A stretch of DNA of 64,000 bases, from assembly GCA_003538135.1 (NCBI GenBank), contig DPOR01000010.1:4572-68571 (forward strand), written 5' to 3'. The position numbers and the translations under genes are program-made. This stretch comes from Oscillospiraceae bacterium (GTDB lineage: Bacteria > Bacillota > Clostridia > Oscillospirales > Acutalibacteraceae). Numbering within the stretch: position 1 is the stretch's first letter; the number at the start of each line of letters is the position of its first letter. Positions 53,711 through 61,566 of the stretch are shown here, one piece after another. The notes below the pieces were generated by a model that did no database searches, was not told the origin of the DNA, and saw only the letters and a list, made by a program, of their open reading frames with translations.

Positions 53711-54542
53711 TGTCCTTCTCTCCCTGCATAAGCTTATATATGTCGCCCTTTTTCAGACCGCTGAGCTTCGCCGCCTTCTTTGCGGCCTCCGATGCGGAGT
53801 CGCCGTTTGATACGAACCTTTTCGCCTCTTCGACTGCCTGCTCTACGGTCATCTTCTCTTTTTCTTCGGGCTTTGCGCCCTCTATAATCAGCACTATTTC
53901 GCCCTTCAGTCCGCCGTTTGCATATTTCTCGGCGGCGGCGCAGAGGGTGGTGCGTATGACCTCTTCGTGTATCTTCGTCAGTTCGCGGACTATTGCGATT
54001 TCCCTGTCGCCCAGTGCGGCGGCAAGGTCGCGCAGCGTCGCGCCCAGCTTATGCGGCGCCTCATAGAATATCATGGTGCGCGGCTCTTTGACTATGCTCT
54101 GTATATGCTCGGTGCGGCTCGCCTTGTTGACACTCAAAAAGCCCTCAAAGGTAAACCGACCCGAGGGCATACCCGATATCGCCAGAGCAGTCGCAAAAGC
54201 GGTGGGACCCGGCACGGACTCGACTTTTATTCCGTGCTCATGGCACATTCGCACCAAATCCTCGCCGGGGTCGGATATCGCGGGCATACCCGCATCAGTG
54301 ACGAGCACGCAGCTCTCGCCGTTTAACAGCCTTGCGACAATGCGCGGGCTCATCTCGAATCTGTTGTGCTCGTGATAGCTTATCATCGGCTTTTTTATCT
54401 CGAACGAATTGAGGAGCTTCAGCGTCACCCTCGTGTCCTCCGCGGCTATAAAGTCGCAGCTTTCAAATGCCTCGACTGCGCGGGGGGAGAGGTCGCCGAG
54501 ATTGCCTATCGGTGTGCCGACAACATAAAGTACAGCGCTCAT
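53703..54542 (-). CDS. rsmI: 16S rRNA (cytidine1402-2'-O)-methyltransferase
   Basis: A 279-residue tetrapyrrole-methylase-fold enzyme that methylates the ribose of C1402 in the P site. LYVVGTPIGNLGDLSPRAVEAF, AAEDTRVTLKLLNSF, LVTDAGMPAISDPGEDLV and PGPTAFATALAISGMPSGRF are RsmI marks. It starts inside the stop of the upstream gene (shared base at 54542), so translation is coupled. Confidence 0.96.
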   Translation of the reverse strand: MSAVLYVVGTPIGNLGDLSPRAVEAFESCDFIAAEDTRVTLKLLNSFEIKKPMISYHEHNRFEMSPRIVARLLNGESCVLVTDAGMPAISDPGEDLVRMCHEHGIKVESVPGPTAFATALAISGMPSGRFTFEGFLSVNKASRTEHIQSIVKEPRTMIFYEAPHKLGATLRDLAAALGDREIAIVRELTKIHEEVIRTTLCAAAEKYANGGLKGEIVLIIEGAKPEEKEKMTVEQAVEEAKRFVSNGDSASEAAKKAAKLSGLKKGDIYKLMQGEKDNG

Positions 54543-55303
54543 CAGTCAGTCTTTTTCCTTTCGCGGTCATTATTTTCACGCTCGCGTTCGTAGTCGGAAT
54601 AGAGCGATTTCATATATTCCGAGTAGCCGTCCCCGTCATAGATGTTTAGCTGGGGCTCGACCGTCATTCCGGGCTTTCCGCCGCGCCTTCCCTCGACAAG
54701 AACGAGCCACGGCGCAAAGCCGTCCCGCTTCGAGACGGTTCTGAGCCTCTTCGGCTCAATGCCGGCGGCGCTCATTTTGCACATCAGCTCGCAAAGCCGC
54801 TCGGGGCGCAGACACACGCAGAATTTTCCGCCGAATTTCAAAAGCCACGCGGCGGCTGTGCACATATCGTCGAGCGAGCAGCACAGTCCGTGGCGCGCCA
54901 TCGCCGCCGCCCCGTCCGCGCTGACTATTCCCGCGCCCTCGGCCTTGTAGGGCGGGTTCATCGTAACAACGTCAAATTCCCCCGCGGGGAGAAATTCGCG
55001 CACCCTGCGCAAATCTTCGTTAAATATCTCAAGACGGCCGCCGAGAGAATTAACCTCGGCAGCCTTTTTCATCTGCTCGCAGCCCTGCTCGCTTATCTCG
55101 ACTGCGGCAACGGGTCTGCTCATATTCTTTTTGAGCCACAGCAAGGGGATTATCCCGCAGCCGCTGCCCATGTCGCAGCAGCGGTTATGCTCCCTCACTG
55201 CCGCAAAGTCTGCAAGCAGGAGGGCATCCGTCCCGAAGCCGTGTTCCTTCGAGATGACCGCGGTTATTCCGCCGCCGAGGTTTTCGAGCTTGAATTTGTC
55301 CAT
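54542..55303 (-). CDS. TrmN6-like methyltransferase
   Basis: A 253-residue class I SAM methyltransferase. The SAM-binding motif CCDMGSGCGIIPLL and the catalytic MNPPYK motif (NPPY, typical of N6-adenine and related methylation) are clear. Its size and the GFGTDALLLADF start match the YfiC/TrmN6 group, which modifies A37 of tRNA1(Val) in E. coli. The C-terminal half is longer and ends in a charged tail (ERERENNDRERKKTD). It precedes rsmI, a common clostridial pair. Confidence 0.87.
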   Translation of the reverse strand: MDKFKLENLGGGITAVISKEHGFGTDALLLADFAAVREHNRCCDMGSGCGIIPLLWLKKNMSRPVAAVEISEQGCEQMKKAAEVNSLGGRLEIFNEDLRRVREFLPAGEFDVVTMNPPYKAEGAGIVSADGAAAMARHGLCCSLDDMCTAAAWLLKFGGKFCVCLRPERLCELMCKMSAAGIEPKRLRTVSKRDGFAPWLVLVEGRRGGKPGMTVEPQLNIYDGDGYSEYMKSLYSDYERERENNDRERKKTD

Positions 55304-55312
55304 CCGATGTCC

Positions 55313-55693
55313 TTATTTGGATCTCTTTTCGACGTATTGATTGACCTTTTCCGCTATCTTCTGTCTGTCCGAGGCGGAGCAGAGGCGAAGATTGAGTATC
55401 AGCTGTTTTTCGTCCGGTCTCAAAAAGATGCTCTCAACGTGCAGCTCCCTGCTTGCGTTTTTGATAACGTCAAGCGCACCGTCGTCGCGCTCGCCGATGA
55501 GCTCGGCGACGGACACGTTAAAGAGCTTTGAGAGCTTGTTGAGAGTATCGAGATTCGGAACGCGGCCTTTTTCATAATAGGTGTAGGTCGAGCGGTCAAG
55601 CTTCAGCACCGCGGCCACTTCCCCCTGTGTCAGACCGTTAAGGGTGCGAAAGGTCTTGAGTCTGTTGCCAAACTCGAGATTCTGGTTTGCCAT
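55313..55693 (-). CDS. XRE-family transcriptional regulator
   Basis: 126 residues. The HTH_3 domain (about 8-65) has RLKTFRTLNGLTQGEVAAVLKL and DRSTYTYYEKGRVPNLDTL. The remaining 60 residues are charged and helical, perhaps a dimerisation arm. It is 9 nt upstream of the trmN6-like gene on the same strand and is the first gene of that cluster, so it may control it. The target is unknown. Confidence 0.85.
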   Translation of the reverse strand: MANQNLEFGNRLKTFRTLNGLTQGEVAAVLKLDRSTYTYYEKGRVPNLDTLNKLSKLFNVSVAELIGERDDGALDVIKNASRELHVESIFLRPDEKQLILNLRLCSASDRQKIAEKVNQYVEKRSK

Positions 55694-55888
55694 ATTCTTA
55701 ATCCTCCGTTTTGCCGGCTCCGAGCCGACGTGTTATACATACAATTTTAAAATATCCGAAGAAAAAAGTCTATAGTAAAAATAAAAGATTCATTGAAAAT
55801 TTAAAAATTAGTTGAATATTTATAAACTGCAAGGCGACACAAATTGCAAAAGTGTCGAAAAATCGTCTCTGAGGACGAAAAAGAAGTG

Positions 55889-55918
55889 TTGTAAAACCTA
55901 TAGTTTTTGTGGTATAAT
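55889..55918 (+). promoter_or_regulatory. Promoter of the NagD-like gene
   Basis: TTGTAA (55889-55894), 18-nt spacer, TATAAT (55913-55918). The -10 is consensus and the -35 is weak. Confidence 0.7.
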
Positions 55919-55956
55919 ATCTGACACTGCGCTCGATATATGAGCCTTGAGAGAAA

Positions 55957-56757
55957 GTGTGTGGAATTTTGGCAGACAAGAGTATTTTTGAAAAAACGAA
56001 GTATTTTATTGTCGATATGGATGGGACATTCTATCTCGACGGAAACATTATCCCCGGCGCGGACGGCTTTCTTAAAAAGGTGCGCGAGAGCGGGCGGGAC
56101 TTCTATTTCTTCACGAACAATTCGTCGAACAATGTCGAGTCGTGCAGGGACAAGCTCGCAAAAATGGGCTTCCCCGTCGACGAAAAGCGCGTGATAATCT
56201 CGTCCCATGTTACGATAGACTTTTTAAAGAGGCACCGCCCCGGCAAGAGCGTCTATCTTCTGGGCAACGACCGTCTGACGGGCGATTTCAAGGCGGCGGG
56301 AGTTAATCTTGCGGAAGAAAATCCCGATATTGTGGTGCTCGGCTTTGACACTACGCTGACCTATCAGAAGATTTGGAATGCCGCTAAGTATATCGCAAAC
56401 GGCGCGGAATATATAGCGACTCACCCCGATCTCAACTGCCCTACGGCGGACGGCTTCATGCCCGACACCGGCTCAATGATCGAGCTCTTTGCCGCGTCAA
56501 CCGGCAAGCGCCCTCTCGTTATGGGCAAGCCCATGACGGCTACAGTCGATTATATCACAAATATGCTCTCGTGCTCGCGTGACGAGATAGCTTTTATCGG
56601 CGACCGTTTAGCTACCGATATCGCGATAGGCGCGTCCCACGGCATACCGAGTGCGCTCGTGCTCAGCGGCGTCACAACGAGAGAGGAATATGAAAATTCG
56701 GATATAAAAGCGAGCATCGCAGTAAACAGCATGAAGGATCTCGCGGAGTATCTTTAA
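55957..56757 (+). CDS. HAD-IIA phosphatase, NagD/Pho18-like
   Basis: A 266-residue HAD subfamily IIA hydrolase. Motif I FIVDMDGTFYLDG, motif II FFTNNSS, motif III Lys in VMGKPM and motif IV FIGDRLATDIAIG are intact; the cap (about 80-180) is of the NagD type. Members dephosphorylate nucleotides, glycerol phosphate or p-nitrophenyl phosphate. The start is uncertain: GTG 55957 after GAGAAAG or TTG 55969; no ATG occurs before motif I. It is followed by a riboswitch and queT on the same strand. Confidence 0.9.
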   Translation: MCGILADKSIFEKTKYFIVDMDGTFYLDGNIIPGADGFLKKVRESGRDFYFFTNNSSNNVESCRDKLAKMGFPVDEKRVIISSHVTIDFLKRHRPGKSVYLLGNDRLTGDFKAAGVNLAEENPDIVVLGFDTTLTYQKIWNAAKYIANGAEYIATHPDLNCPTADGFMPDTGSMIELFAASTGKRPLVMGKPMTATVDYITNMLSCSRDEIAFIGDRLATDIAIGASHGIPSALVLSGVTTREEYENSDIKASIAVNSMKDLAEYL

Positions 56758-56772
56758 TATATAAATAAAAAT

Positions 56773-56850
56773 GTCGGTTCGAGACCTTCCCGACAGGCAT
56801 TGCCCGATGCCGAACAAAACTAAAGGCGCTGCATGGCAGCAAAAGGAGCA
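56773..56850 (+). promoter_or_regulatory. Probable preQ1 riboswitch upstream of queT
   Basis: A hairpin GTCGG/CCGAC (56773-56794) has a GACCTTC loop that can pair with AAAGG at 56822-56826 to make a pseudoknot. A second hairpin GGCAT/GATGCC (56796-56811) and GCTGC/GCAGC (56829-56840) follow, the last just before AAAAGGAG. A pseudoknotted aptamer that hides the Shine-Dalgarno region in front of a queuosine-precursor transporter fits the preQ1 classes, most like class III known from this lineage. The class is inferred from context. Confidence 0.6.
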
Positions 56851-56855
56851 GAAAA

Positions 56856-57368
56856 ATGAAAAACAAAAAACTTTCCGTTCGATTCATGACGGAGAGCGCG
56901 GTTATCGCTGCGCTCTATGCGGCGGCGACATATTTAAGCGCCGCGTTCTCACTCGCCTACGGCCCGGTACAGTTCAGGCTCTCGGAGGCTCTGACCGTGC
57001 TCTGCACGCTCACCCCCGCCGCAATACCGGGGCTGACAATAGGCTGCATTATAGGCAATATATCTAGCCCGATGGGTATATGGGATGTGCTTTTCGGCTC
57101 GGCGGCAACCCTGCTCGGCGCAATAACCGGGCGTATGCTCAGAAATGTGCAGATAAAGAAGCTGCCGGTACTGTCCTCGCTCATGCCCGTGCTGTTTAAC
57201 GCCGTGATAGTCGGACTCGAGATAGTGATGCTGACCCCCGTTGAGGGCGGCAAGCTCACAGCGTTCGCAATATCCGCGCTCGAAGTCGGAGCGGGCGAGC
57301 TCGCAGTCTGCCTCGTGCTCGGACTGCCGCTGTATTCGGCGCTGAAGCACACAAAGCTGTTCAAATAA
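56856..57368 (+). CDS. queT: QueT-type queuosine precursor ECF transporter S-component
   Basis: A 170-residue membrane protein with about five or six hydrophobic segments. SAVIAALYAAATYLSAAFSLAYGPVQFRLSEAL is the QueT/COG4708 opening, then GLTIGCIIGNISSPMGIWDVLFGSAATLLG and FAISALEVGAGELAVCLVLGLPL. It binds preQ1 or a related base for import by an ECF module encoded elsewhere. AAAAGGAG precedes the ATG. A terminator follows. Confidence 0.92.
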   Translation: MKNKKLSVRFMTESAVIAALYAAATYLSAAFSLAYGPVQFRLSEALTVLCTLTPAAIPGLTIGCIIGNISSPMGIWDVLFGSAATLLGAITGRMLRNVQIKKLPVLSSLMPVLFNAVIVGLEIVMLTPVEGGKLTAFAISALEVGAGELAVCLVLGLPLYSALKHTKLFK

Positions 57369-57403
57369 CCGCCGTCGGCCGGATGAGAGCTACATAAAAA
57401 ACG

Positions 57404-57443
57404 AAAAGCAGCGCACTGTTTATATAGATGCGCTGCTTTTTTT
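57404..57443 (+). terminator. Terminator of queT
   Basis: GCAGCGCA (57408-57415) and TGCGCTGC (57429-57436), flanked by A and T runs (T7). Confidence 0.9.
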
Positions 57444-57580
57444 GCGTCAGTTGTCAAAATGTAATCATATATCGGTTCGGTAAATTGAGATTAGCGGAGC
57501 ATACACCCATGCTTCGCCGAGCATGAGAGGCGTTTTATTGTCTATATAGAAGAATATGACGGCTTTTTATGCCGCGTTAG
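57444..57580. other. Non-coding gap between queT and trmL
   Basis: About 140 nt with no frame that has an RBS. A short hairpin (ATGCTTCGCCGAGCAT) and a GACGGC/GCCG stem are present. I see no tRNA, promoter or known RNA motif. Confidence 0.4.
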
Positions 57581-57581
57581 T

Positions 57582-57612
57582 AAAAAAATCCCGCCCGAAA
57601 CCCGGGCGGGAT
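57582..57612 (-). terminator. Terminator of trmL
   Basis: ATCCCGCCCG (57588-57597) and CGGGCGGGAT (57603-57612); on the minus strand seven Ts follow. Confidence 0.9.
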
Positions 57613-57645
57613 TAGCTGCATTATAAATGCCATTTAATCGGCTTT

Positions 57646-58152
57646 TTATTCATTCCAATCGAATTTCGTCAGCTTGCCTTTGGTCAGCAGCTCGGGATAT
57701 CCCCATTGGCGCAACACCTCGTACACTCCGACTGCTACGGAGTTTGAAAGGTTCAGGCTGCGCGCGTCAGAGTCGTTTATCATCGGTATTCTCACGCAGC
57801 TGTCGGGGTTGTCGTGCAGAAGCTCCTCAGGCAGTCCCTTTGTCTCCTTGCCGAAGACTATGTAGGCGTTGTCGGGGTAAGCTACATCCGAATGGATATG
57901 CTCTGCCTTGGTCGAAAAATAGAAAAATTTTCCGCCCGCGTTTTTCTCAAAAAAGTCCGCGAGGTTCTCATAATATGTTATGTCAAGCAGATGCCAGTAG
58001 TCGAGTCCGGCTCTTTTTAGCTTGCGGTCGTCAATAGCGAAGCCCATGGGCTTTACTATATGCAGGCGCGAGCCGGTCGCGGCGCAGGTTCGCGCGATGT
58101 TGCCGGTATTCTGCGGTATTTCGGGTTCGACGAGAACTATATTAAGCTGCAT
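57646..58152 (-). CDS. trmL: tRNA (cytidine34-2'-O)-methyltransferase TrmL
   Basis: A 168-residue SPOUT enzyme that methylates the wobble ribose of tRNA-Leu. NIVLVEPEIPQNTGNIARTCAATG, IVFGKETKGLPEELL and SLNLSNSVAVGVYEVLRQWGYP carry the trefoil-knot SAM site. ATG 58152 follows AGGAGG; the frame up to 58188 is leader. It is monocistronic with a terminator. Confidence 0.95.
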   Translation of the reverse strand: MQLNIVLVEPEIPQNTGNIARTCAATGSRLHIVKPMGFAIDDRKLKRAGLDYWHLLDITYYENLADFFEKNAGGKFFYFSTKAEHIHSDVAYPDNAYIVFGKETKGLPEELLHDNPDSCVRIPMINDSDARSLNLSNSVAVGVYEVLRQWGYPELLTKGKLTKFDWNE

Positions 58153-58277
58153 TTTTGTCCTCCTGTTTCGTGCGCTTTGACAAAACAAAATTTGTCTCGA
58201 ATCTCGGTGCGCTCCCTGCTCAAAATATAAAGGGAACGCCCGAAGCGTTCTGAAAATTAAAAAGGGGTGTGTTCTTT

Positions 58278-58490
58278 ATGAAGATGGCTCAGTACGGCTC
58301 AACTGCCAAAAATGTCATGGCTGCTCTCGCAGTGGGCGGCGCGGCGGCCGCGGTGTCGGGCGCTGTGATGATGAGCTCGGGCAATTCGCTCAAAAAGGCG
58401 AAGAAGAATGTCAAGAAGAGCGCCGCCAAGGCGATGAAAACCGTCAGCGGCATAATGGACGAGATGTCCTCCAAAAACTTCAAATTCTGA
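58278..58490 (+). CDS. Small basic protein with one membrane helix
   Basis: 70 residues from ATG 58278, with AAAGGGG upstream. A hydrophobic Ala/Val/Gly segment (about 12-33, KNVMAALAVGGAAAAVSGAVMM) is followed by a Lys-rich helix (KKAKKNVKKSAAKAMKTV). This suits a small membrane-anchored, possibly RNA- or DNA-contacting protein; the family is unknown to me. The leader (58233-58258) holds a GAACGC/GCGTTC hairpin. Confidence 0.65.
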   Translation: MKMAQYGSTAKNVMAALAVGGAAAAVSGAVMMSSGNSLKKAKKNVKKSAAKAMKTVSGIMDEMSSKNFKF

Positions 58491-58519
58491 TTTCGGCAGG
58501 GACTCGGCCGCCCGCACGG

Positions 58520-59134
58520 TTATTCCGCGGCGGCGTTATAGAGTCCCATTGCCTTTTCCGTCTCCCCGTTTACGAGCAGGGGAATAGCGTCGCAGGCCTT
58601 GAGGCAGGCGGAGCGCAGATGCTCGAGATCGTCGCCCTTTAAGGCGGAGAGCACCCAGTCTGCAAGCGGCTGCTCAGGGTGGAGCTTTGCGCCGATGCCG
58701 AGCTTTATGCGCGGGAATTGATCGCTTCTAAGCTGATATATTATGCTCTTTATTCCGTTGTGCCCGCCGTCCGTGCCCTTGCGTCTGATTCTGAGTCTGC
58801 CGCAGGGGAGGGAGATGTCGTCGAAAATCACTATTATCTTCTCGGGCGGGATCTTGTAGAACGAAGCTATGTCGCGCACCGCCTCGCCGGAGTTGTTCAT
58901 GAAAGTCTGGGGCTTGGCGAGAATGCAGCGCCTGCCGCTTATCTCCGCATCGCCTATAAGGGCGTTAAACTTCAAGCGGTTTATCTTTATGCCGTTCTCC
59001 TGCGCGAAGAGATCGAGGCAGAGAAAGCCCGCGTTGTGGCGGGTGAATTCATATTCCTTGCCCGGGTTGCCGAGTCCGACTATCAAAAATTCGGGTGCGC
59101 CGACAGCGCGGGGAGTGCGTCTGAAAAAATTCAT
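58520..59134 (-). CDS. pth: Peptidyl-tRNA hydrolase
   Basis: A 204-residue enzyme that recycles peptidyl-tRNA. FLIVGLGNPGKEYEFTRHNAGFLCLD holds the catalytic His, LAKPQTFMNNSGEAV and FDDISLPCGRLRIRRKGTDGGHNGIKSI follow with the Asp and His. An extra 17 residues before the usual start (NFFRRTPRAVGAPE) precede the fold. ATG 59134 follows AAGGAA. It is last in the glmU-hypothetical-pth run; glmU with pth is a standard neighbourhood. Confidence 0.95.
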   Translation of the reverse strand: MNFFRRTPRAVGAPEFLIVGLGNPGKEYEFTRHNAGFLCLDLFAQENGIKINRLKFNALIGDAEISGRRCILAKPQTFMNNSGEAVRDIASFYKIPPEKIIVIFDDISLPCGRLRIRRKGTDGGHNGIKSIIYQLRSDQFPRIKLGIGAKLHPEQPLADWVLSALKGDDLEHLRSACLKACDAIPLLVNGETEKAMGLYNAAAE

Positions 59135-59198
59135 ATCTTTTTCCTTACATTTTATACGGACGCCCGGTCTCCCGAGCGCCCGCAATTATTTTACTTTA

Positions 59199-59792
59199 TC
59201 AGAACTTTATATCGATTGCAAACTTCTCGGCGTTTATCATATCAAACTTCACGAAGGTCTGATCCGCAGCGGACTTGTTCTCCGCAAACACGATGCTCGG
59301 ATTGAGTTTCTTGAGAGCCGATTTCACATCGTCGGGGCTGCTGTAGCCCTTGGCGAGGACATTGAATGTAAAGGTTCCGGTCTCGCCGGGAGCTATCGTC
59401 ACATAGTCGGCCTCTCTTGTGCGCGAGCAGACCCAAATATTGTCTGTTCCGTTCGCGTCGCTCTTGGCGTTCGAGATGACTATCGCAATATTGGAGCGGT
59501 TCTTTATCGCGACTGTCTGGGTGTAAACATTCCAGCCGTCGCAGTTGTTCTCGTAGACCTTTGCAACGTCATTCTCGCTCATGCCGTAGAGGGAGCGGAG
59601 AGTGGTTTTGTAGACCTTGGGGTAGCTCTTGTATGCGACCATTGCGGTATCGTCAACAGTTATCTCTTTTGCAGAAGCTGTTCTCTTGTTTCCTGTGGGA
59701 ATAACTCCTCCGATCATGAGTCCGCCCACGACAATGGCCGCGGCTGCGATAACGGCAATAATAATTATAGCCGCCTTTTTGCCTTTCTTCAT
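59199..59792 (-). CDS. Membrane-anchored hypothetical protein between glmU and pth
   Basis: 197 residues. A basic start (MKKGKKA) and one membrane helix (about 8-30, IIIIAVIAAAAIVVGGLMIGG) anchor an outer domain of 160 residues that looks like an immunoglobulin-like beta sandwich (TQTVAIKNRSNIAIVISNAKSD, APGETGTFTFNVLAKGY). It may face the cell envelope. The family is not recognised. It lies 23 nt after glmU and 64 nt before pth. Confidence 0.7.
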   Translation of the reverse strand: MKKGKKAAIIIIAVIAAAAIVVGGLMIGGVIPTGNKRTASAKEITVDDTAMVAYKSYPKVYKTTLRSLYGMSENDVAKVYENNCDGWNVYTQTVAIKNRSNIAIVISNAKSDANGTDNIWVCSRTREADYVTIAPGETGTFTFNVLAKGYSSPDDVKSALKKLNPSIVFAENKSAADQTFVKFDMINAEKFAIDIKF

Positions 59793-59815
59793 GGCAATTT
59801 CACCGTCTTTCTTTT

Positions 59816-61222
59816 TTAGATTTTATGCTTATAGGGCTGCTTTATCTTTACCCAGCCCTTTTTGACCGTCTGTCTTGAGCGGGCGACTGCGAGCGAGTTG
59901 TCGGGGACATCCTCGGTCACGGTAGACCCTGCTGCCGTGTATGCGTTTTCGCCGACCTCAACGGGAGCCACGAGGCAGGTGTGGCAGCCGATGAATGCGC
60001 CGTTCTTTATAGTTGTGCGGCTCTTTTTGTTGCCGGAGTAATTAGCCGTAGCGCAGCCGCAGCCGATATTGATTCCCGTTCCGAGGTCGGAGTCGCCGAT
60101 ATAGGAGAGGTGGGATATCTTTGTGTCCGCGCCTATTGTGCTGTTCTTGACCTCGACGAAGTTGCCGACGTGAACGGACTTGCCGATAACGCTGCCGGGA
60201 CGGATACGCACAAACGGGCCGATATCCGCGCCGCTCAATATATTCGACGAGTAGCAGACCGAGCGGACGAACGAGACGCCGTTTTCTATCGTGCTGTTTT
60301 CAACGAGCGAGTCGGGGCCTATCGTGCAGTCCTCGCCGATAACGCTGTCGCCCTTAATGACGGAGCCCGTGAGTATCACCGTGTCTCTGCCGATTTTTGC
60401 GCCGGGGCAGATTATAACCCCGTCGGTGCAGGGGATTGACACGCCCGCGCGCATATGCTTCTCCAATTCGCGGCGACGCGCAAGCTCGTTGAGCTCATTC
60501 AACTGAACCCTGTCGTTCGCGCCGAGTATTATGTCCGCGCTCTGCGCCGTGAACGAGCCGGCTCTGAGACCGTAGGATTTTATCTCCTCGAGAGCGTCGG
60601 TGAGATAGAACTCTTTTTTCGTGTTCTCGCCGCTTGCGCGCTTTTCGCTGAGTGCGTTGAGAGCTCTCATAAGAGCCTCGCCCTCAAACCAGAACGCGCC
60701 GGAGTTCACTTCCCTGACTGCCGCTTCCTCGGCAGAAGCGTCGCGCTGCTCGACTATCCTTTCAACCGAGCCGTCCGCCGAGCGGATTATCCTGCCGTAG
60801 CCGGTCGGGTCGTCTATCTCTGCGGAGATTACTGTGACGCTGTTGCCCTCTTTTCTGTGCAGGGCGAGCGCGTCGTATATTGTCTTTGCGTCGATGAACG
60901 GAGCGTCGCCGTTTAAGACGAGAACATCGCCGCCGTTTTTCTCGATAAAGCTGCCCGTCTGCAAAACGGCATGACCCGTGCCGAGTCTCTCACTCTGGAG
61001 CACTGTCACGCAGCTGTCCGCAAGGTGCGCGTCGAGGTATTCCGCGCCGAAGCCCTTGACAACGTATATGTCGTCTATGCCGCTCTCTTTTACTGCGCTT
61101 ATGACCCAGTCGATCATCGGCGCAAACAGAACCTCGGCGAGAGCCTTCGGTTTCTTGCTCTTCATTCGTGTGCCTTCGCCCGCGGCGAGAATAACAGCAC
61201 ATTTATTATCCATAAAGCTCAT
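59816..61222 (-). CDS. glmU: Bifunctional UDP-GlcNAc pyrophosphorylase / GlcN-1-P acetyltransferase
   Basis: A 468-residue enzyme that makes UDP-GlcNAc for peptidoglycan. The N-terminal uridylyltransferase domain has AVILAAGEGTRMKSKKPKAL, LNGDAPF and EVNSGAFWF; the C-terminal left-handed beta-helix has GPFVRIRPGSVIG, GNFVEVKNSTIG, HLSYIGDSDLG and GCATANYSGNKK with the acetyl-CoA site. Two starts are possible (61222 or 61213). The helix carries the catalytic His of SHLSYIGD and the terminal motif WVKIKQ. Confidence 0.96.
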   Translation of the reverse strand: MSFMDNKCAVILAAGEGTRMKSKKPKALAEVLFAPMIDWVISAVKESGIDDIYVVKGFGAEYLDAHLADSCVTVLQSERLGTGHAVLQTGSFIEKNGGDVLVLNGDAPFIDAKTIYDALALHRKEGNSVTVISAEIDDPTGYGRIIRSADGSVERIVEQRDASAEEAAVREVNSGAFWFEGEALMRALNALSEKRASGENTKKEFYLTDALEEIKSYGLRAGSFTAQSADIILGANDRVQLNELNELARRRELEKHMRAGVSIPCTDGVIICPGAKIGRDTVILTGSVIKGDSVIGEDCTIGPDSLVENSTIENGVSFVRSVCYSSNILSGADIGPFVRIRPGSVIGKSVHVGNFVEVKNSTIGADTKISHLSYIGDSDLGTGINIGCGCATANYSGNKKSRTTIKNGAFIGCHTCLVAPVEVGENAYTAAGSTVTEDVPDNSLAVARSRQTVKKGWVKIKQPYKHKI

Positions 61223-61500
61223 TGTCCTTTCGTTGTTGATATCCGTGCGGTATCTTAAAGTATATTATGACAGAAAAAGTGCAAAATTACAAGACATTGT
61301 GCAAAGGACGGCACGAAATTTCAAAGATTTTATAAAAGCGACTTTAAGCTTTGAGCCGGGGAAAGCGCAAAGCGTATGACAGTCGGCAGCCTTTAATGGC
61401 GATATATCAAACCTGTACAAAAGAAAACTCGCAAAAATCGCTATTTTATTGTAAAAATATATGGTATTTTTCATGTCGGTCTGTTATAATAACATGAGGC
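61223..61500. other. Intergenic region between divergent glmU and ppdK
   Basis: 278 nt, AT-rich, with no frame of gene quality. A plus-strand TATAAT at 61485-61490 with only a weak -35 is the probable ppdK promoter. The glmU promoter on the minus strand is not clear to me. Confidence 0.55.
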
Positions 61501-61531
61501 GAAGACGCAGCCTTTATTTTTCTGCGTCTTC
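61501..61531 (+). promoter_or_regulatory. Leader hairpin of ppdK
   Basis: GAAGACGCAG (61501-61510) and CTGCGTCTTC (61522-61531), a perfect 10-bp stem, 35 nt before the start codon and just after the likely transcription start. No T-run follows, so it probably stabilises the transcript or controls translation. Confidence 0.55.
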
Positions 61532-61566
61532 TTCGCAGCTAAAAACACTATTTACGGAGGTATATC

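Noticed and set aside
57444..57580. Possible tRNA or small RNA in the queT-trmL gap
   Set aside because: No cloverleaf, no conserved T-loop sequence and no promoter-terminator pair around it could be found.
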